Source of the DNA: Saprospiraceae bacterium
GTDB lineage: Bacteria; Bacteroidota; Bacteroidia; Chitinophagales; Saprospiraceae
Direction: 5' to 3'
Length of the DNA: 64,000 nt
NCBI GenBank assembly: GCA_016715245.1
Contig: JADKAS010000001.1
Span: 310,001 to 374,000, forward strand
Within the stretch, counting starts at the first letter, position 1. Each line of letters begins with the position of its first letter. The translations under genes were made by a program, and so were the position numbers. The notes below the pieces were generated by a model, which had not been told where the DNA came from, searched no databases, and worked only from the letters and a program-made list of their open reading frames with translations. Below, piece by piece: positions 1-9,242 of this stretch.

Positions 1-1094
1 GAAAAACCATTTCCAATGAAGTATTTGTGGCTGATCTGGCTAAAATGCCCCACCTTCTTGTCGCAGGAGCAACAGGGCAGGGTAAGTCGGTAGGTATCAA
101 TACGATTCTTATGTCCCTGCTTTATAAAAAGCACCCTTCACAGGTTAAATTGGTATTAATTGATCCTAAAAAAGTGGAACTTTTCCCCTACGGTCATTTG
201 GATCAGCACTTTTTGGCTTTTCTTCCTGACCAGGACGAACCTATCATTACAGAGACCAGTAAAGTGATTAATACACTTAACTCCCTCTGTATAGAAATGG
301 ATCACAGATACGATTTGCTCAAGGCAGCCAGGGTACGAAATATCAAAGAATACAATGAAAAATTTATGGAAAGGAAACTAAGTCCAAAAGATGGGCATAA
401 GTTTTTACCATATATTGTTCTTGTGATTGATGAATTTGCCGACCTGATTATGACTGCGGGAAAAGAAGTGGAATTGCCGATAGCAAGATTAGCACAGTTG
501 GCCAGGGCCATTGGAATTCATTTGATTATTGCGACACAACGGCCGTCCGTCAATATTATTACCGGTACCATCAAGGCCAATTTTCCGGCAAGATTAGCTT
601 TTAAAGTAACTTCAAAAATTGATTCACGTACCATTCTGGATTCCGGGGGTGCAGATCAATTGATTGGCAGTGGAGATATGTTGCTCAGTATTGGAAGTAC
701 CAATGTAAGGCTTCAGTGTGCTTTTGTTGATACCCCTGAAGTAGAAGAGGTCATTGACTTTATCAGTAAACAACAAGGGTATCCGGAACCATTTTATCTT
801 CCTGAGTATAAAGCAGACGATGAGGGCGGGTACGATTCCAAAGATGTAAAAGCATCAGATTTGGATGATATGTTTGAAGATGCCGCAAGACTTGTTGTTT
901 CAGCCCAGCATGGAAGTACTTCAATGATTCAGCGCAAAATGCAGTTGGGTTACAATCGTGCCGGTAGAATTATGGACCAGATGGAAGTTCTGGGAATCGT
1001 CGGCGAAGCGAAAGGCAGTAAACCAAGAGAAGTCCTCTTTTATTCAATGGAAGAACTGAACGCCTTTCTGCTTAATTTAAAGAGTCGAATATAG
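1..1094 (+). CDS. ftsK: FtsK/SpoIIIE-family DNA translocase, C-terminal part (5' end outside window)
   Basis: ATP-driven double-stranded DNA pump that acts at the division septum, clears chromosome termini and activates XerCD recombination. The reading frame is open from base 3 to the stop and no start is needed, so the N-terminal membrane part lies upstream of the window. Visible are the Walker A loop GATGQGKS (bases about 66-89), Walker B with VLVIDEFAD (bases about 418-444), the RecA-like core with an IIATQRPS segment, and a C-terminal winged-helix gamma domain that reads KOPS-type DNA (from about base 900, with the GYNRAGRIMDQME helix). A strong hairpin terminator follows. Identification of the family is secure; full length is not known from this window. 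Confidence 0.95.
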   Translation, partial: KTISNEVFVADLAKMPHLLVAGATGQGKSVGINTILMSLLYKKHPSQVKLVLIDPKKVELFPYGHLDQHFLAFLPDQDEPIITETSKVINTLNSLCIEMDHRYDLLKAARVRNIKEYNEKFMERKLSPKDGHKFLPYIVLVIDEFADLIMTAGKEVELPIARLAQLARAIGIHLIIATQRPSVNIITGTIKANFPARLAFKVTSKIDSRTILDSGGADQLIGSGDMLLSIGSTNVRLQCAFVDTPEVEEVIDFISKQQGYPEPFYLPEYKADDEGGYDSKDVKASDLDDMFEDAARLVVSAQHGSTSMIQRKMQLGYNRAGRIMDQMEVLGIVGEAKGSKPREVLFYSMEELNAFLLNLKSRI

Positions 1095-1111
1095 AATACA
1101 GTATACAAAAT

Positions 1112-1137
1112 AAAAAAGGGGCATTTGCCCCTTTTTT
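1112..1137 (+). terminator. Rho-independent terminator after ftsK
   Basis: A perfect inverted repeat with stem AAAAAAGGGGC, loop ATTT and the matching GCCCCTTTTTT arm, ending in a T tract, starts 17 bases after the ftsK stop. Because the 5' side is A-rich it may also stop transcription coming from the opposite lysM gene. Confidence 0.85.
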
Positions 1138-1177
1138 ATTTTTCCCAATATTATTTTAAGGAAACTTATATAGAAGC

Positions 1178-1681
1178 CTATCCTATATGAGGTATTCTTA
1201 AAACCTGACCAGGATAAATTAAATCAGGAGAAGTAAGCATGGGTTTGTTTGCTTCAAAAATAATATTGTACTTCATCATGTCACCATAATGAGCCTTTGC
1301 AATTTTTGAAAGTGAATCACCTTTTTTGACTTCATAAAAAACAGATTCTGGTTCTGTTTGTATTACAGAAATTCTGTCATCTACTGTTGCAATTCCTTCT
1401 ACATTTCCGAGCGTCAGAATTACTTTTTCTTTTGTTGACAAATTTTCTGTCTGACCATAAACAGTTACTTTGTCATCGTCAACTTCGATTGATAAATTTT
1501 CAACATTAAGATGGTGGCTTTTCACCATAGCTTCAAGTGTCGTTTCTCTTGATTTTTTTATGGCAGCCTGCATTTCTGCAACATTATCATTGGTGGATTT
1601 TACCACAGGTGCTTCTGCTTTTTCGTTTTTACCTGAAAACATTTTTGCACCGGCATTTTTAAGAAATGAAAATAAACCCAT
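1178..1681 (-). CDS. BON and LysM domain protein (Kbp/YgaU-like)
   Basis: A 167-residue protein that resembles E. coli Kbp (YgaU, also called LysM) over its whole length: the MGLFSFLKNAG start, a BON domain at about residues 48-108 and a LysM domain at about 115-165 ending in YPGQVLRIP. Kbp binds potassium ions in the cytoplasm and the LysM fold can bind glycans. No signal peptide is visible, which agrees with a cytoplasmic Kbp-like protein. It is a single gene transcribed toward ftsK. Family assignment is firm; the potassium role is by analogy only. Confidence 0.85.
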   Translation of the reverse strand: MGLFSFLKNAGAKMFSGKNEKAEAPVVKSTNDNVAEMQAAIKKSRETTLEAMVKSHHLNVENLSIEVDDDKVTVYGQTENLSTKEKVILTLGNVEGIATVDDRISVIQTEPESVFYEVKKGDSLSKIAKAHYGDMMKYNIIFEANKPMLTSPDLIYPGQVLRIPHIG

Positions 1682-2224
1682 AAGTTTTGTTTTAATAATT
1701 ATTTAAATACACTCAAAATCGAGCATATTTTAAATGTTTTTTTTGTTAAAAAAGTTTCAGATAAAATATGATTTTTTAAAATATTTAAAAGTATGTCAAA
1801 ATTTTCCTTTCCATTCTTAAAGTTACATACCAAACTTGAGATTTTTACATTGTGAATGGTAAAAAGGTAATTCCTATTCCTTTTGAATAAAATTTTCTGT
1901 AAAGAATGTAGCGAAACATTTGTTTCAATTATTTAATAGAAGGCAAATTAAGGAAAATACCAGATTTATGTCATCATTTTAACTTCAGAATAACGGGTTT
2001 TTGTATAAAATCGGGAATAGGGTAAATTGATTTATACATTTAAATACTAAATCTGATAAAAACAATGGATAAATAGTATTTAATTGATAATTAAAATGGA
2101 CTGAAAATCAGAAGAATATGTAAAATTATTAAAAAAAATTAATGTACTTACATTGTTTTCTTAGATAGTTTTACAAAATGCTTATATTTGCGTCGTTTTT
2201 TGAAAAATTAATATATTATACATA
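1682..2224. other. Intergenic region between the divergent lysM/BON and secDF genes
   Basis: About 540 very AT-rich bases with no credible ORF. The only element I can support is a TATATTTG -7 box near the secDF end (2183-2190). The rest holds no recognisable RNA or repeat. Confidence 0.5.
2183..2190 (+). promoter_or_regulatory. Bacteroidota -7 box (TATATTTG) for secDF
   Basis: Perfect match to the TAnnTTTG consensus of the Bacteroidota housekeeping sigma factor, 34 bases before the secDF ATG. A TTG at 2153-2155 is too far away (27 bases) to be a good -33 element, so the upstream element is weak. Confidence 0.5.
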
Positions 2225-5200
2225 ATGCAAGGTAAAGGATTAATAAAGGTATTTTTGGTGTTGATTGCGCTGGTATGTCTGATGCAATTTTGGTTTTTTA
2301 TACCAACAAACAGAATTGAAAATGATGCTCATGAATTTGCTGTGGGTATTGCGGGCGCTGACTCTGGTGCTGCATATAAAATGGCAAGAACAAGATATCT
2401 TGATTCTCTGTCCAGTGAAACAGTTTTTTCCATTCCATTGGTTAAAAAATTTACATATGCTGAGTTGAAAAAGCAGCAGCTTGCTTTGGGACTAGACCTT
2501 AAAGGCGGTATGTCAACGGTTTTGGAAGTAGATCTTGAAGATTTTTTAAAGTCAGTTGCAGGAAGAAATTCCAAAAATCCGAATTTTGTAAAAGCTTTGG
2601 AAGAGGCAAAAGAGGCTAGAAAAACTTCTCAGTCCGATTTAGTCACTTTATTTACAGATGCATACAGAAAAATTGCTGGACCCAATCAGCTGAATAAAAT
2701 ATTTGCCAGGGCAGAAGTATTAGGTGACATTACCAATGAAACGGATGACGGAGTGATTGCTCGTTCTTTAAGAAACAAGGCAAATGAAACGGTAGGTTTG
2801 ACATACAGAATGTTGAATGAAAGGATTGACAGGCTGGGATTGACCCAACCTAATATATCCTTGGACGCAAGTCGCGACCTTATTTTAGTTGAAATGCCCG
2901 GTATTGACAATCCTCAGCGAGCCAGACAATATCTTCAGGCCAGTGCCCAACTTGAATTTTGGGATGTTTACAGGGCTACTGATGCCGGTATTACACAATC
3001 TTTTGTAGAAGTTGACAATCGTTTGAAAGGATCTGTGTCAGCGGATACTAACAACGTGGAAATGGATACGGTGTATAAAGAAAAGTATGATGAATTGGGT
3101 AATGTGATTGATTCAGTATTGACAGTGGTTCCCAAAAATTCATCTAAAGACAGTACAAGAGGACCTTTACTAAATGCTATCACCTTGAATAGTGGTAATT
3201 TGTATCCTACAACCATCGCTTTGGTGGACAAAAGTAAAAAAACTTTTGTCATGGAAATTTTGGCCAGAGAAGATGTAAAAACCTTATTTCCAAGAAATTC
3301 TCAGTTTATGTGGTCATATAAGCCACAACAGGATGAAAGCGGGAATCTTACCAATAACTACGAACTTTACCTCATCAACGGTAATATTGAAGAACCTGCA
3401 CCTTTGGATGGTGAAGTAGTAACTTCTGCCATACAAAGTATAAATCCGGTAAACGGTCAGGTGGAAGTAAATTTACGGATGAATGCAAAGGGTGCCAAAA
3501 AGTGGGCTGAAATGACTACCAAAGCGGCTGCTGACGGCAACAGGGAAATAGCAATCGTACTTGATGATGAAGTTGTTTCGGCTCCAAGGGTTAACGAGGC
3601 TATCACGGGTGGATCTTCGGCAATTTCAGGAAATTATACAGTGGAAGAGGCAGTTGACTTTGCCAATATTCTCGAAATTGGAAAACTACCTGCCAAAACC
3701 AAAATATTACAAGAATCAAATGTAGGACCTTCACTGGGTAAAAGTAATATAGAAAAATCAATCAGATCCTTGCTTTCCGGATTTGCGCTTGTCATATTTT
3801 TTATGGTTTTTTATTATGCCGGTGGAGGTGTTGTTTCCGTAATTGCTTTATTGCTCAATGTATTTTTTATATTTGGTTCATTGTCCAGTTTCAATACGGT
3901 GCTGACTTTATCAGGTATAGCGGGTATCGTTTTAACGATAGGTATGGCCGTCGACGCCAACGTAATTATTTTTGAAAGAATCCGGGAAGAATTACGGATT
4001 GGCAAAAGTCTGAGGCAGGCTGTCTCAGATGGATTTTCCAATTCATATTCTGCCATAATTGATGCCAATGTCACTACTTTACTGACGGCCATAGTTCTGG
4101 CTTATTTCGGACTGGGACCGGTCAAGGGGTTTGCCGTCGTTTTGATTATTGGTGTTTTATCTTCGATGTTTACTGCCATATTTGTGGTCAGATTGATATT
4201 GGATTGGTGGCTGGCTAAAGGAAAAACCATTTCTTTTTCAACTTCGTGGTCTGAAAAATTGATGGCAAACCTAAACTTTGATTTTATCGGTAAAAGACGT
4301 ATTGCCTATATCTTTTCAGGTGTACTTATTTTGTTAAGTATAGTATCTATATTCACAAAAGGTTTTGATACGGGTGTTGATTTCAAGGGAGGATTTTCCT
4401 ATAATGTTCAGTTTACGGAAAAAGAAAATGTTACAAATGAAACACTGAAAGAAGGGCTTAAAGCTACTTTTGGTACTTCTCCTGTAGTAAAACAGGTGGA
4501 TACGGAGAATACATACAACATCACGACATCCTATATGATTAATGAAAAAGGTGATGGAGTTTTTCAACAAGTGACCGCCAAACTGCACGAAGGAATTGTA
4601 AAAATTTCCGGTTCGCAGCTTACACTGGCAGATTTTGAAAATCAGGATTCTCCGGACAATGTTGTTCATATTACCAGCGCAACTCAAGTAGGGCCTACCA
4701 TCGCTGCTGATTTAAAAAAGTCTTCATGGTATGCAGGAACCTTTGCTATTCTCATCATTTTCCTTTATATTTTAGTGCGATTTTCAAAATGGCAATATAG
4801 TTTGGGGGCTATTGTAGCTTTGATACATGACAGCATTTTAACATTAGGCGCGTTCTCAATTTTTTATGGAATATTGCCTTTCCCTCTTGAGATGGATCAA
4901 ACTTTTATTGCGGCATTGTTGACCGTTCTGGGATATTCTATAAATGACACGGTAATCATCTTTGACAGAATTCGTGAGTTCTTAGGTCTTCATGTTTCTG
5001 AAAATCAGGATTCGATTATCAATAAAGCACTTAATACCACACTTTCAAGAACAACCATAACCTCTTTTACCACTTTGTTTGTGGTTGTTATGCTTTTATT
5101 GTTTGGTGGCGCGAGTATTAAAGGATTTGCATTTGCTATCTTTATTGGAATTTTAGTAGGTACTTATTCCTCTATTTTTATTGCTGCTCCGATTATGCAT

Positions 5201-5236
5201 GATCTTTCAGTAAAGAATAAGAATTCCTTATCATAA
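2225..5236 (+). CDS. secDF: Protein translocase subunits SecD and SecF fused (SecDF)
   Basis: A 1003-residue fusion of SecD and SecF, the proton-driven accessory subunits that pull secreted proteins through SecYEG on the periplasmic side. One N-terminal membrane helix is followed by the SecD signature LGLDLKGGMST (about residues 88-98), a large periplasmic domain and a six-helix SecD/SecF-type membrane block (from about residue 515). The SecF half begins near residue 690 with DTGVDFKGGFSYN (about residues 715-727) and ends with its own membrane block. The fusion is the normal arrangement in Bacteroidota. It is a single gene with its own -7 box and a strong terminator. It would support export of the many T9SS substrates encoded in this window. 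Confidence 0.97.
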   Translation: MQGKGLIKVFLVLIALVCLMQFWFFIPTNRIENDAHEFAVGIAGADSGAAYKMARTRYLDSLSSETVFSIPLVKKFTYAELKKQQLALGLDLKGGMSTVLEVDLEDFLKSVAGRNSKNPNFVKALEEAKEARKTSQSDLVTLFTDAYRKIAGPNQLNKIFARAEVLGDITNETDDGVIARSLRNKANETVGLTYRMLNERIDRLGLTQPNISLDASRDLILVEMPGIDNPQRARQYLQASAQLEFWDVYRATDAGITQSFVEVDNRLKGSVSADTNNVEMDTVYKEKYDELGNVIDSVLTVVPKNSSKDSTRGPLLNAITLNSGNLYPTTIALVDKSKKTFVMEILAREDVKTLFPRNSQFMWSYKPQQDESGNLTNNYELYLINGNIEEPAPLDGEVVTSAIQSINPVNGQVEVNLRMNAKGAKKWAEMTTKAAADGNREIAIVLDDEVVSAPRVNEAITGGSSAISGNYTVEEAVDFANILEIGKLPAKTKILQESNVGPSLGKSNIEKSIRSLLSGFALVIFFMVFYYAGGGVVSVIALLLNVFFIFGSLSSFNTVLTLSGIAGIVLTIGMAVDANVIIFERIREELRIGKSLRQAVSDGFSNSYSAIIDANVTTLLTAIVLAYFGLGPVKGFAVVLIIGVLSSMFTAIFVVRLILDWWLAKGKTISFSTSWSEKLMANLNFDFIGKRRIAYIFSGVLILLSIVSIFTKGFDTGVDFKGGFSYNVQFTEKENVTNETLKEGLKATFGTSPVVKQVDTENTYNITTSYMINEKGDGVFQQVTAKLHEGIVKISGSQLTLADFENQDSPDNVVHITSATQVGPTIAADLKKSSWYAGTFAILIIFLYILVRFSKWQYSLGAIVALIHDSILTLGAFSIFYGILPFPLEMDQTFIAALLTVLGYSINDTVIIFDRIREFLGLHVSENQDSIINKALNTTLSRTTITSFTTLFVVVMLLLFGGASIKGFAFAIFIGILVGTYSSIFIAAPIMHDLSVKNKNSLS

Positions 5237-5260
5237 GGAATAATAGTTTGTAAATAAAAT

Positions 5261-5299
5261 AAAGACCGGATGGATAAATTTCATTCCGGTCTTTTTTTT
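5261..5299 (+). terminator. Rho-independent terminator after secDF
   Basis: Ten-base stem AAAGACCGGA (5261-5270) pairs with TCCGGTCTTT (5285-5294), with a 14-base loop and a run of T residues, starting 25 bases after the secDF stop. Confidence 0.85.
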
Positions 5300-5538
5300 G
5301 TCTGCTGAAAAACATAAAACGAATAGAAATTCAATAAGTTAGATAGGGACCACATTTAAGTAAGAGCAAGTTTCTGATCAGGAGGCAGCAAAAAATCCTT
5401 CATTTGATTTTTATATAGATTATGAATAATTGGTCAACAATGTGTCAATTCCTGCGTTCTCTCATCCATGAGATGAGACAGCTTATATCTGACTCATTTC
5501 TCACTTTTTTAGCAAACTTATTTCTAACCCAGGGAGAA

Positions 5539-5823
5539 TTAATATGAAAATGTGTTAAGGTAATCCCCAATAATTACCCAATATCTGATGACCACTACCA
5601 CCAGGCCTAATAATATAAACAGGAATACCAACCTTAATTTTTGCAATACAAAATTGACTCTGTCCTGAAGGGTTTTGTATTTTTTATGTTTGCTGTACGC
5701 CACAAGTTGATATATAGGTAGAAAGAAGTTTAGAATATTAACTATTCTTAAGAATGATAAAATTCTGAAGCAAATTTCTGTCAATAACACCAACCACCAT
5801 TTGATCTTCTTCGACCCCAACAA
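5539..5823 (-). CDS. Small hypothetical membrane protein
   Basis: A reading frame of up to 94 codons lying directly downstream of, and overlapping by 86 bases, the site-2 protease gene. It encodes two hydrophobic stretches separated by a basic amphipathic segment (SKHKKYKTLQDRVNFVLQKL), which is the pattern of a two-helix inner-membrane protein. The only ATG (5823) lies far inside the protease gene; a GTG at 5703 just past the protease stop would give a 54-residue protein with one helix. I do not recognise the family. It could be translationally coupled to the protease, or be a chance frame. Confidence 0.4.
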   Translation of the reverse strand: MLGSKKIKWWLVLLTEICFRILSFLRIVNILNFFLPIYQLVAYSKHKKYKTLQDRVNFVLQKLRLVFLFILLGLVVVVIRYWVIIGDYLNTFSY

Positions 5824-6850
5824 TGGACAGGCCTTTTTCTTTCATAACCGTCATAAGTTGTTCAAGGCTTGTATAAGAGGGGAAAATTCCAAAATGTAAA
5901 TTTATAAGATCCTTTACCAGAATATCCTTATTATCTCTCTTTAGGACATCTTTTATATATAACTCAGGAATACAGCCTATCACATCATTGCCTTTGGCAA
6001 AAACAAGAAAGTTTTTTTCACTGGCTGTTGTATATAACTGTATAATTTTTTCATAACTATCTTCGGGAGAAATCATAGAAAACTGAGTTTTCATAATATC
6101 GGAAGCTTTAGTGGTTTTCATCAGTTCATTCATTCTTAAACTTTTGTATTCAAGGCCGGCCATCAAAAAAATAAATATTCCTATCAAGGATAATGAAAGT
6201 ACCTGAAAAAAAACTCCAATTATAATAAATAAGATGGCAATGACTTTACCAACTAAAGATGCTATTTTTGTAGCCTTTACTTTGTCCATTTGCATAGCCA
6301 AAACGGAACGCAAAATTCTGCCACCATCCATAGGAAAAGCAGGTACCAGATTAAAAATAAAAAGCCCGATATTCACAAAGGCAAGGTACTTAAAAAATTC
6401 GACAGGTTTGTCATATTTGAAATCATCAAGCCTTGGCCACCCAGTATCGAAACCAAAATGCAGTATCGGTATAAGAATAGCAGCAATGGCTAAATTAACT
6501 GCCGGACCGGCAAAGGAAATCATTAATTCCTGAAATGGATTTTTTGGTAAATTGTCCAATCTTGCCACTCCCCCAATGGGTGAGAGAATGATATCTTTAG
6601 TGGTTACATTAAATTTTCTGGCCATTAAAGCATGGCCGAATTCATGAAAAACCACACAAATAAATACACATAAAAAAAACAAGACAAACCCTATTGTCTG
6701 ATGAAGGCTAAACCCATTTTTGTAGGCTGAAAAAACAAGCAAACTTAAAAGTAAACCAAAAGTCCAATGTATTTTAACGGGAATTTGCCAAAAAGTTCCC
6801 ACCTTAAGGGAATTTGGAATTTTTAATTGCTTCAGAAAATTAATTTTCAC
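5738..6850 (-). CDS. Site-2 protease family (M50) zinc metalloprotease with CBS domains
   Basis: A 370-residue intramembrane metalloprotease of the SpoIVFB/archaeal S2P subtype. HEFGH (residues 69-73) on a membrane helix supplies the zinc histidines and catalytic Glu, and the FPMDGG motif (around Asp175) supplies the third ligand. Several hydrophobic helices precede a soluble C-terminal part with two CBS-like motifs (about residues 245-300 and 310-366) that could sense nucleotides. The family cleaves membrane-anchored substrates such as anti-sigma factors. The gene start overlaps the end of the acyl-CoA dehydrogenase gene by 11 bases, so both are co-transcribed. The substrate is unknown. Confidence 0.9.
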   Translation of the reverse strand: MKINFLKQLKIPNSLKVGTFWQIPVKIHWTFGLLLSLLVFSAYKNGFSLHQTIGFVLFFLCVFICVVFHEFGHALMARKFNVTTKDIILSPIGGVARLDNLPKNPFQELMISFAGPAVNLAIAAILIPILHFGFDTGWPRLDDFKYDKPVEFFKYLAFVNIGLFIFNLVPAFPMDGGRILRSVLAMQMDKVKATKIASLVGKVIAILFIIIGVFFQVLSLSLIGIFIFLMAGLEYKSLRMNELMKTTKASDIMKTQFSMISPEDSYEKIIQLYTTASEKNFLVFAKGNDVIGCIPELYIKDVLKRDNKDILVKDLINLHFGIFPSYTSLEQLMTVMKEKGLSIVGVEEDQMVVGVIDRNLLQNFIILKNS

Positions 6851-8018
6851 CTGATTTCATCATTGGTTCGTACAACTGGCCACTTAGAATGTTTCTGCTG
6901 ATGACTATTCTTTGCATTTCTGAAGTGCCTTCGTAGATCTGGGTTATTTTGGCATCTCTCATCAATCTTTCGACATGATATTCTTTTACATATCCGTAAC
7001 CGCCATGCACCTGGATGGCTTCCACCGTATGTTTCATCGCAACTTCAGAGGCAAATAGTTTGGCCATGGCTGCAGCTCCTGTGTAATCCATCCCTTGATC
7101 TTTAAGCCAGGCTGCCCTGTATACCAAAAGTCTTGCTGCTTCTATTTCTGTTGCCATATCGGCCAGTTTAAAAGCTATAGCCTGATGTTGTGCGATAGGT
7201 TTTCCAAACGCTTCTCTTTCTTTTGCATATTTAACAGCCAGTTCATACGCTCCGGCAGCAATACCGAGCGCTTGTGCGGCAATTCCTATTCTACCGCCGG
7301 AAAGAACTTTCATAGCAAATTTAAAACCGAAACCATCTTCTCCGATACGGTTTGATTTTGGAACTTTTACATCTGTGTACATTATAGTATGTGTATCTGA
7401 AGCCCTGATGCCAAGTTTATCTTCTTTGGCACCAATACTCACACCGGGCCAGGATGTCTCCACAATAAATGCATTAATTCCTTTGTGGCCAAGTTCGGTA
7501 TTTGTTTGGGCAATGACCAGATGAATAGACGAAGAACCACCATTGGTTATCCAGTTTTTAGTGCCATTGATCAGATAGTGATCACCCATATCTATGGCCG
7601 TTGTCCTTTGACTTGTAGCATCTGATCCGGCTTCAGGTTCGGAAAGACAAAAAGATCCGATCCATTCTCCGCTGGCCAGTTTGGTTAAATATTTTTCTTT
7701 TTGATTTTCATTACCATATACTTCCAATCCCCAGCAAACTAAGGAATTATTGACAGACATTATGACTGAACAACTACTGTCTACCTTGGATAATTCTTCC
7801 ATGGCCAATACGTACGAAAGCGTATCCATACCGCCACCATTGTATTTTGTGTCAACCATCATCCCTAAAAAACCCATTTCTGCCATTTTCCTGACTTCGT
7901 CTTTAGGAAATTTCATGTTTTTGTCTCTTTCTATGACCCCGGGAAGTAACTCGTTTTTAGTAAATTCTCTGGCTGCTTCCTGGACAGCCAATTGTTCTTC
8001 GGTTAACAAAAATTCCAT
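6840..8018 (-). CDS. Acyl-CoA dehydrogenase (short/medium-chain type)
   Basis: A 392-residue FAD enzyme that introduces the alpha-beta double bond in acyl-CoA during beta-oxidation or branched amino-acid breakdown. The three-domain family layout is complete. The segment FCLSEPEAGSD belongs to the FAD/substrate region, and the C-terminal QIYEGTSEMQR motif carries the catalytic Glu (about residue 363) in the position typical of short-chain and butyryl-CoA dehydrogenases. Length is normal for the family. It is first in an operon with the site-2 protease gene. A -7 box (TATCTTTG on the minus strand) lies about 50 bases upstream. Chain-length specificity cannot be read from sequence alone. Confidence 0.93.
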   Translation of the reverse strand: MEFLLTEEQLAVQEAAREFTKNELLPGVIERDKNMKFPKDEVRKMAEMGFLGMMVDTKYNGGGMDTLSYVLAMEELSKVDSSCSVIMSVNNSLVCWGLEVYGNENQKEKYLTKLASGEWIGSFCLSEPEAGSDATSQRTTAIDMGDHYLINGTKNWITNGGSSSIHLVIAQTNTELGHKGINAFIVETSWPGVSIGAKEDKLGIRASDTHTIMYTDVKVPKSNRIGEDGFGFKFAMKVLSGGRIGIAAQALGIAAGAYELAVKYAKEREAFGKPIAQHQAIAFKLADMATEIEAARLLVYRAAWLKDQGMDYTGAAAMAKLFASEVAMKHTVEAIQVHGGYGYVKEYHVERLMRDAKITQIYEGTSEMQRIVISRNILSGQLYEPMMKSGEN

Positions 8019-8066
8019 GTATTATCTTTAAAATGACAAAAATATTCTACTACGTAATATACCTTG

Positions 8067-8074
8067 CAAAGATA
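8067..8074 (-). promoter_or_regulatory. -7 box (TATCTTTG) for the acyl-CoA dehydrogenase operon
   Basis: Perfect TAnnTTTG match on the minus strand, about 50 bases upstream of the ATG. No clear TTG -33 element at the usual spacing. Confidence 0.4.
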
Positions 8075-8294
8075 AAATTATTTATGAAATGTTTATGTAT
8101 GAATTTTGAACATCTCTTTAAGTTTACCTATACAAATGAGTTGTTTATTTTGTGAGGATTACTTTTATTGGTAATCATTGCCTTTTGCCATTTGTCCCTT
8201 CCCATGAATACCTTGGAACTGAAACCTTTAGTCTATTTTAAACGTTTCTTTACATATTGCTATAAAAAATATTTTTTAAAATCAATAAAGCCAC

Positions 8295-8738
8295 ATGGTA
8301 AAATCATTATTTTTTCTGACCTTTTTTTTGTGTTATTCTTCATTGGCATACAGCCAAAACAGTGAAAATGTCTGGAAAACTTTAGGGAAAATTTCCTACA
8401 AAAAGGAATACGACGAACTAATGGGATTTAAAATTGATAAGCCTGTTTTCAGTGATCAGGTGAAAGCACTGAACAATAAAGAAATAACGCTCAAAGGGTA
8501 TATCATTCCGGTAGAAGGTTATAAATCTCATAAAGAATTTATTTTTTCAGCTTTTCCCTACAGTATGTGTTTTTTTTGTGGTGGAGCAGGGCCGGAAACG
8601 GTCATGGAAGTAATGTCCCTTGAACCCATAAAATATTCGGCAGAATCAATAACCATAAAAGGCGTACTCCAATTAAATGATAAAGATATCAACCGACTGA
8701 TGTACAAACTTATTAACGTTAAGTTGGTGAAATCCTGA
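8295..8738 (+). CDS. DUF3299-like secreted protein
   Basis: A 147-residue protein with a clear signal peptide (residues 1-20, ending LAYSQ). The mature part contains the segment EITLKGYIIPVEGY followed by MCFFCGGAGPE, which resembles the DUF3299 family: a small periplasmic domain with a conserved phrase on changing a lipoprotein or metal-binding site and a Cys pair. Function is unknown in the family; the CFFC pair could bind a metal or form a disulfide. The next gene follows after 37 bases and is probably co-transcribed. Confidence 0.65.
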   Translation: MVKSLFFLTFFLCYSSLAYSQNSENVWKTLGKISYKKEYDELMGFKIDKPVFSDQVKALNNKEITLKGYIIPVEGYKSHKEFIFSAFPYSMCFFCGGAGPETVMEVMSLEPIKYSAESITIKGVLQLNDKDINRLMYKLINVKLVKS

Positions 8739-8775
8739 ACAAAACGGACTTCAGAAATTTAAACAGAAACTTTAT

Positions 8776-9135
8776 TTGGCACAGATTTCATGGTTTTACA
8801 CCTTACCGTACGGTAAAAAATATGAAGTAAATCTTTTTCATGGAGATACGGAACATAATGTCCTCATTCATTGTAACGGTGAAATTTTAATCATTGATTT
8901 TTTAGTACACGATACCAAAACGTATTCATTTTGTATTGAAAATCATCTTCTTCAGATGTCGATAAAACTTCTGGAAGATGGTACTTTTGAATATCAACTC
9001 GAGGGTGAATCGGTTCCTGTTTTTATAGAACCTGTTCAAAAATCCAATGATTACTGGCAGTACGTATTATCATTTTTTATTATATTTTCATTTGTGATAT
9101 TACTGATTTGGATATTTTCTTTTTACAGACCTTAA
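8776..9135 (+). CDS. Hypothetical protein with C-terminal membrane anchor
   Basis: A 119-residue protein. The first 90 residues look like a beta-rich soluble domain (FYTLPYGKKYEVNLFHGD, ILIIDFLVHD), followed by one hydrophobic helix at about 94-116. No ATG is available in frame after the upstream stop at 8728, so the TTG at 8776 is the probable start. I do not recognise the family. Its position suggests co-transcription with the DUF3299-like gene. Confidence 0.6.
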   Translation: MAQISWFYTLPYGKKYEVNLFHGDTEHNVLIHCNGEILIIDFLVHDTKTYSFCIENHLLQMSIKLLEDGTFEYQLEGESVPVFIEPVQKSNDYWQYVLSFFIIFSFVILLIWIFSFYRP

Positions 9136-9227
9136 TTAAATGTGTAGGCCTCTGTTCAATATGCAGAAATCCTCCACCTTTGCATTAAGAATTATCCAAC
9201 TAAGTAAAATTTTTGGTTTTAATCTTG

Positions 9228-9235
9228 TATTTTTG
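9228..9235 (+). promoter_or_regulatory. -7 box (TATTTTTG) for scpB
   Basis: TAnnTTTG match ending 7 bases before the scpB ATG at 9243. The transcript would begin at or next to the start codon, giving a leaderless or nearly leaderless mRNA. This is why the upstream TTG at 9213 is not taken as the start. Confidence 0.4.
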
Positions 9236-9242
9236 CATCCAA

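Noticed and set aside
5460..5478. Hairpin TCTCATC-CATGA-GATGAGA downstream of secDF
   Set aside because: Only seven base pairs, no T tract and no gene next to it to regulate; a stronger terminator is already present at 5261-5299.
8168..8365. 65-codon plus-strand frame overlapping the DUF3299-like gene
   Set aside because: The overlapping gene has a signal peptide and family motifs; this frame has none.
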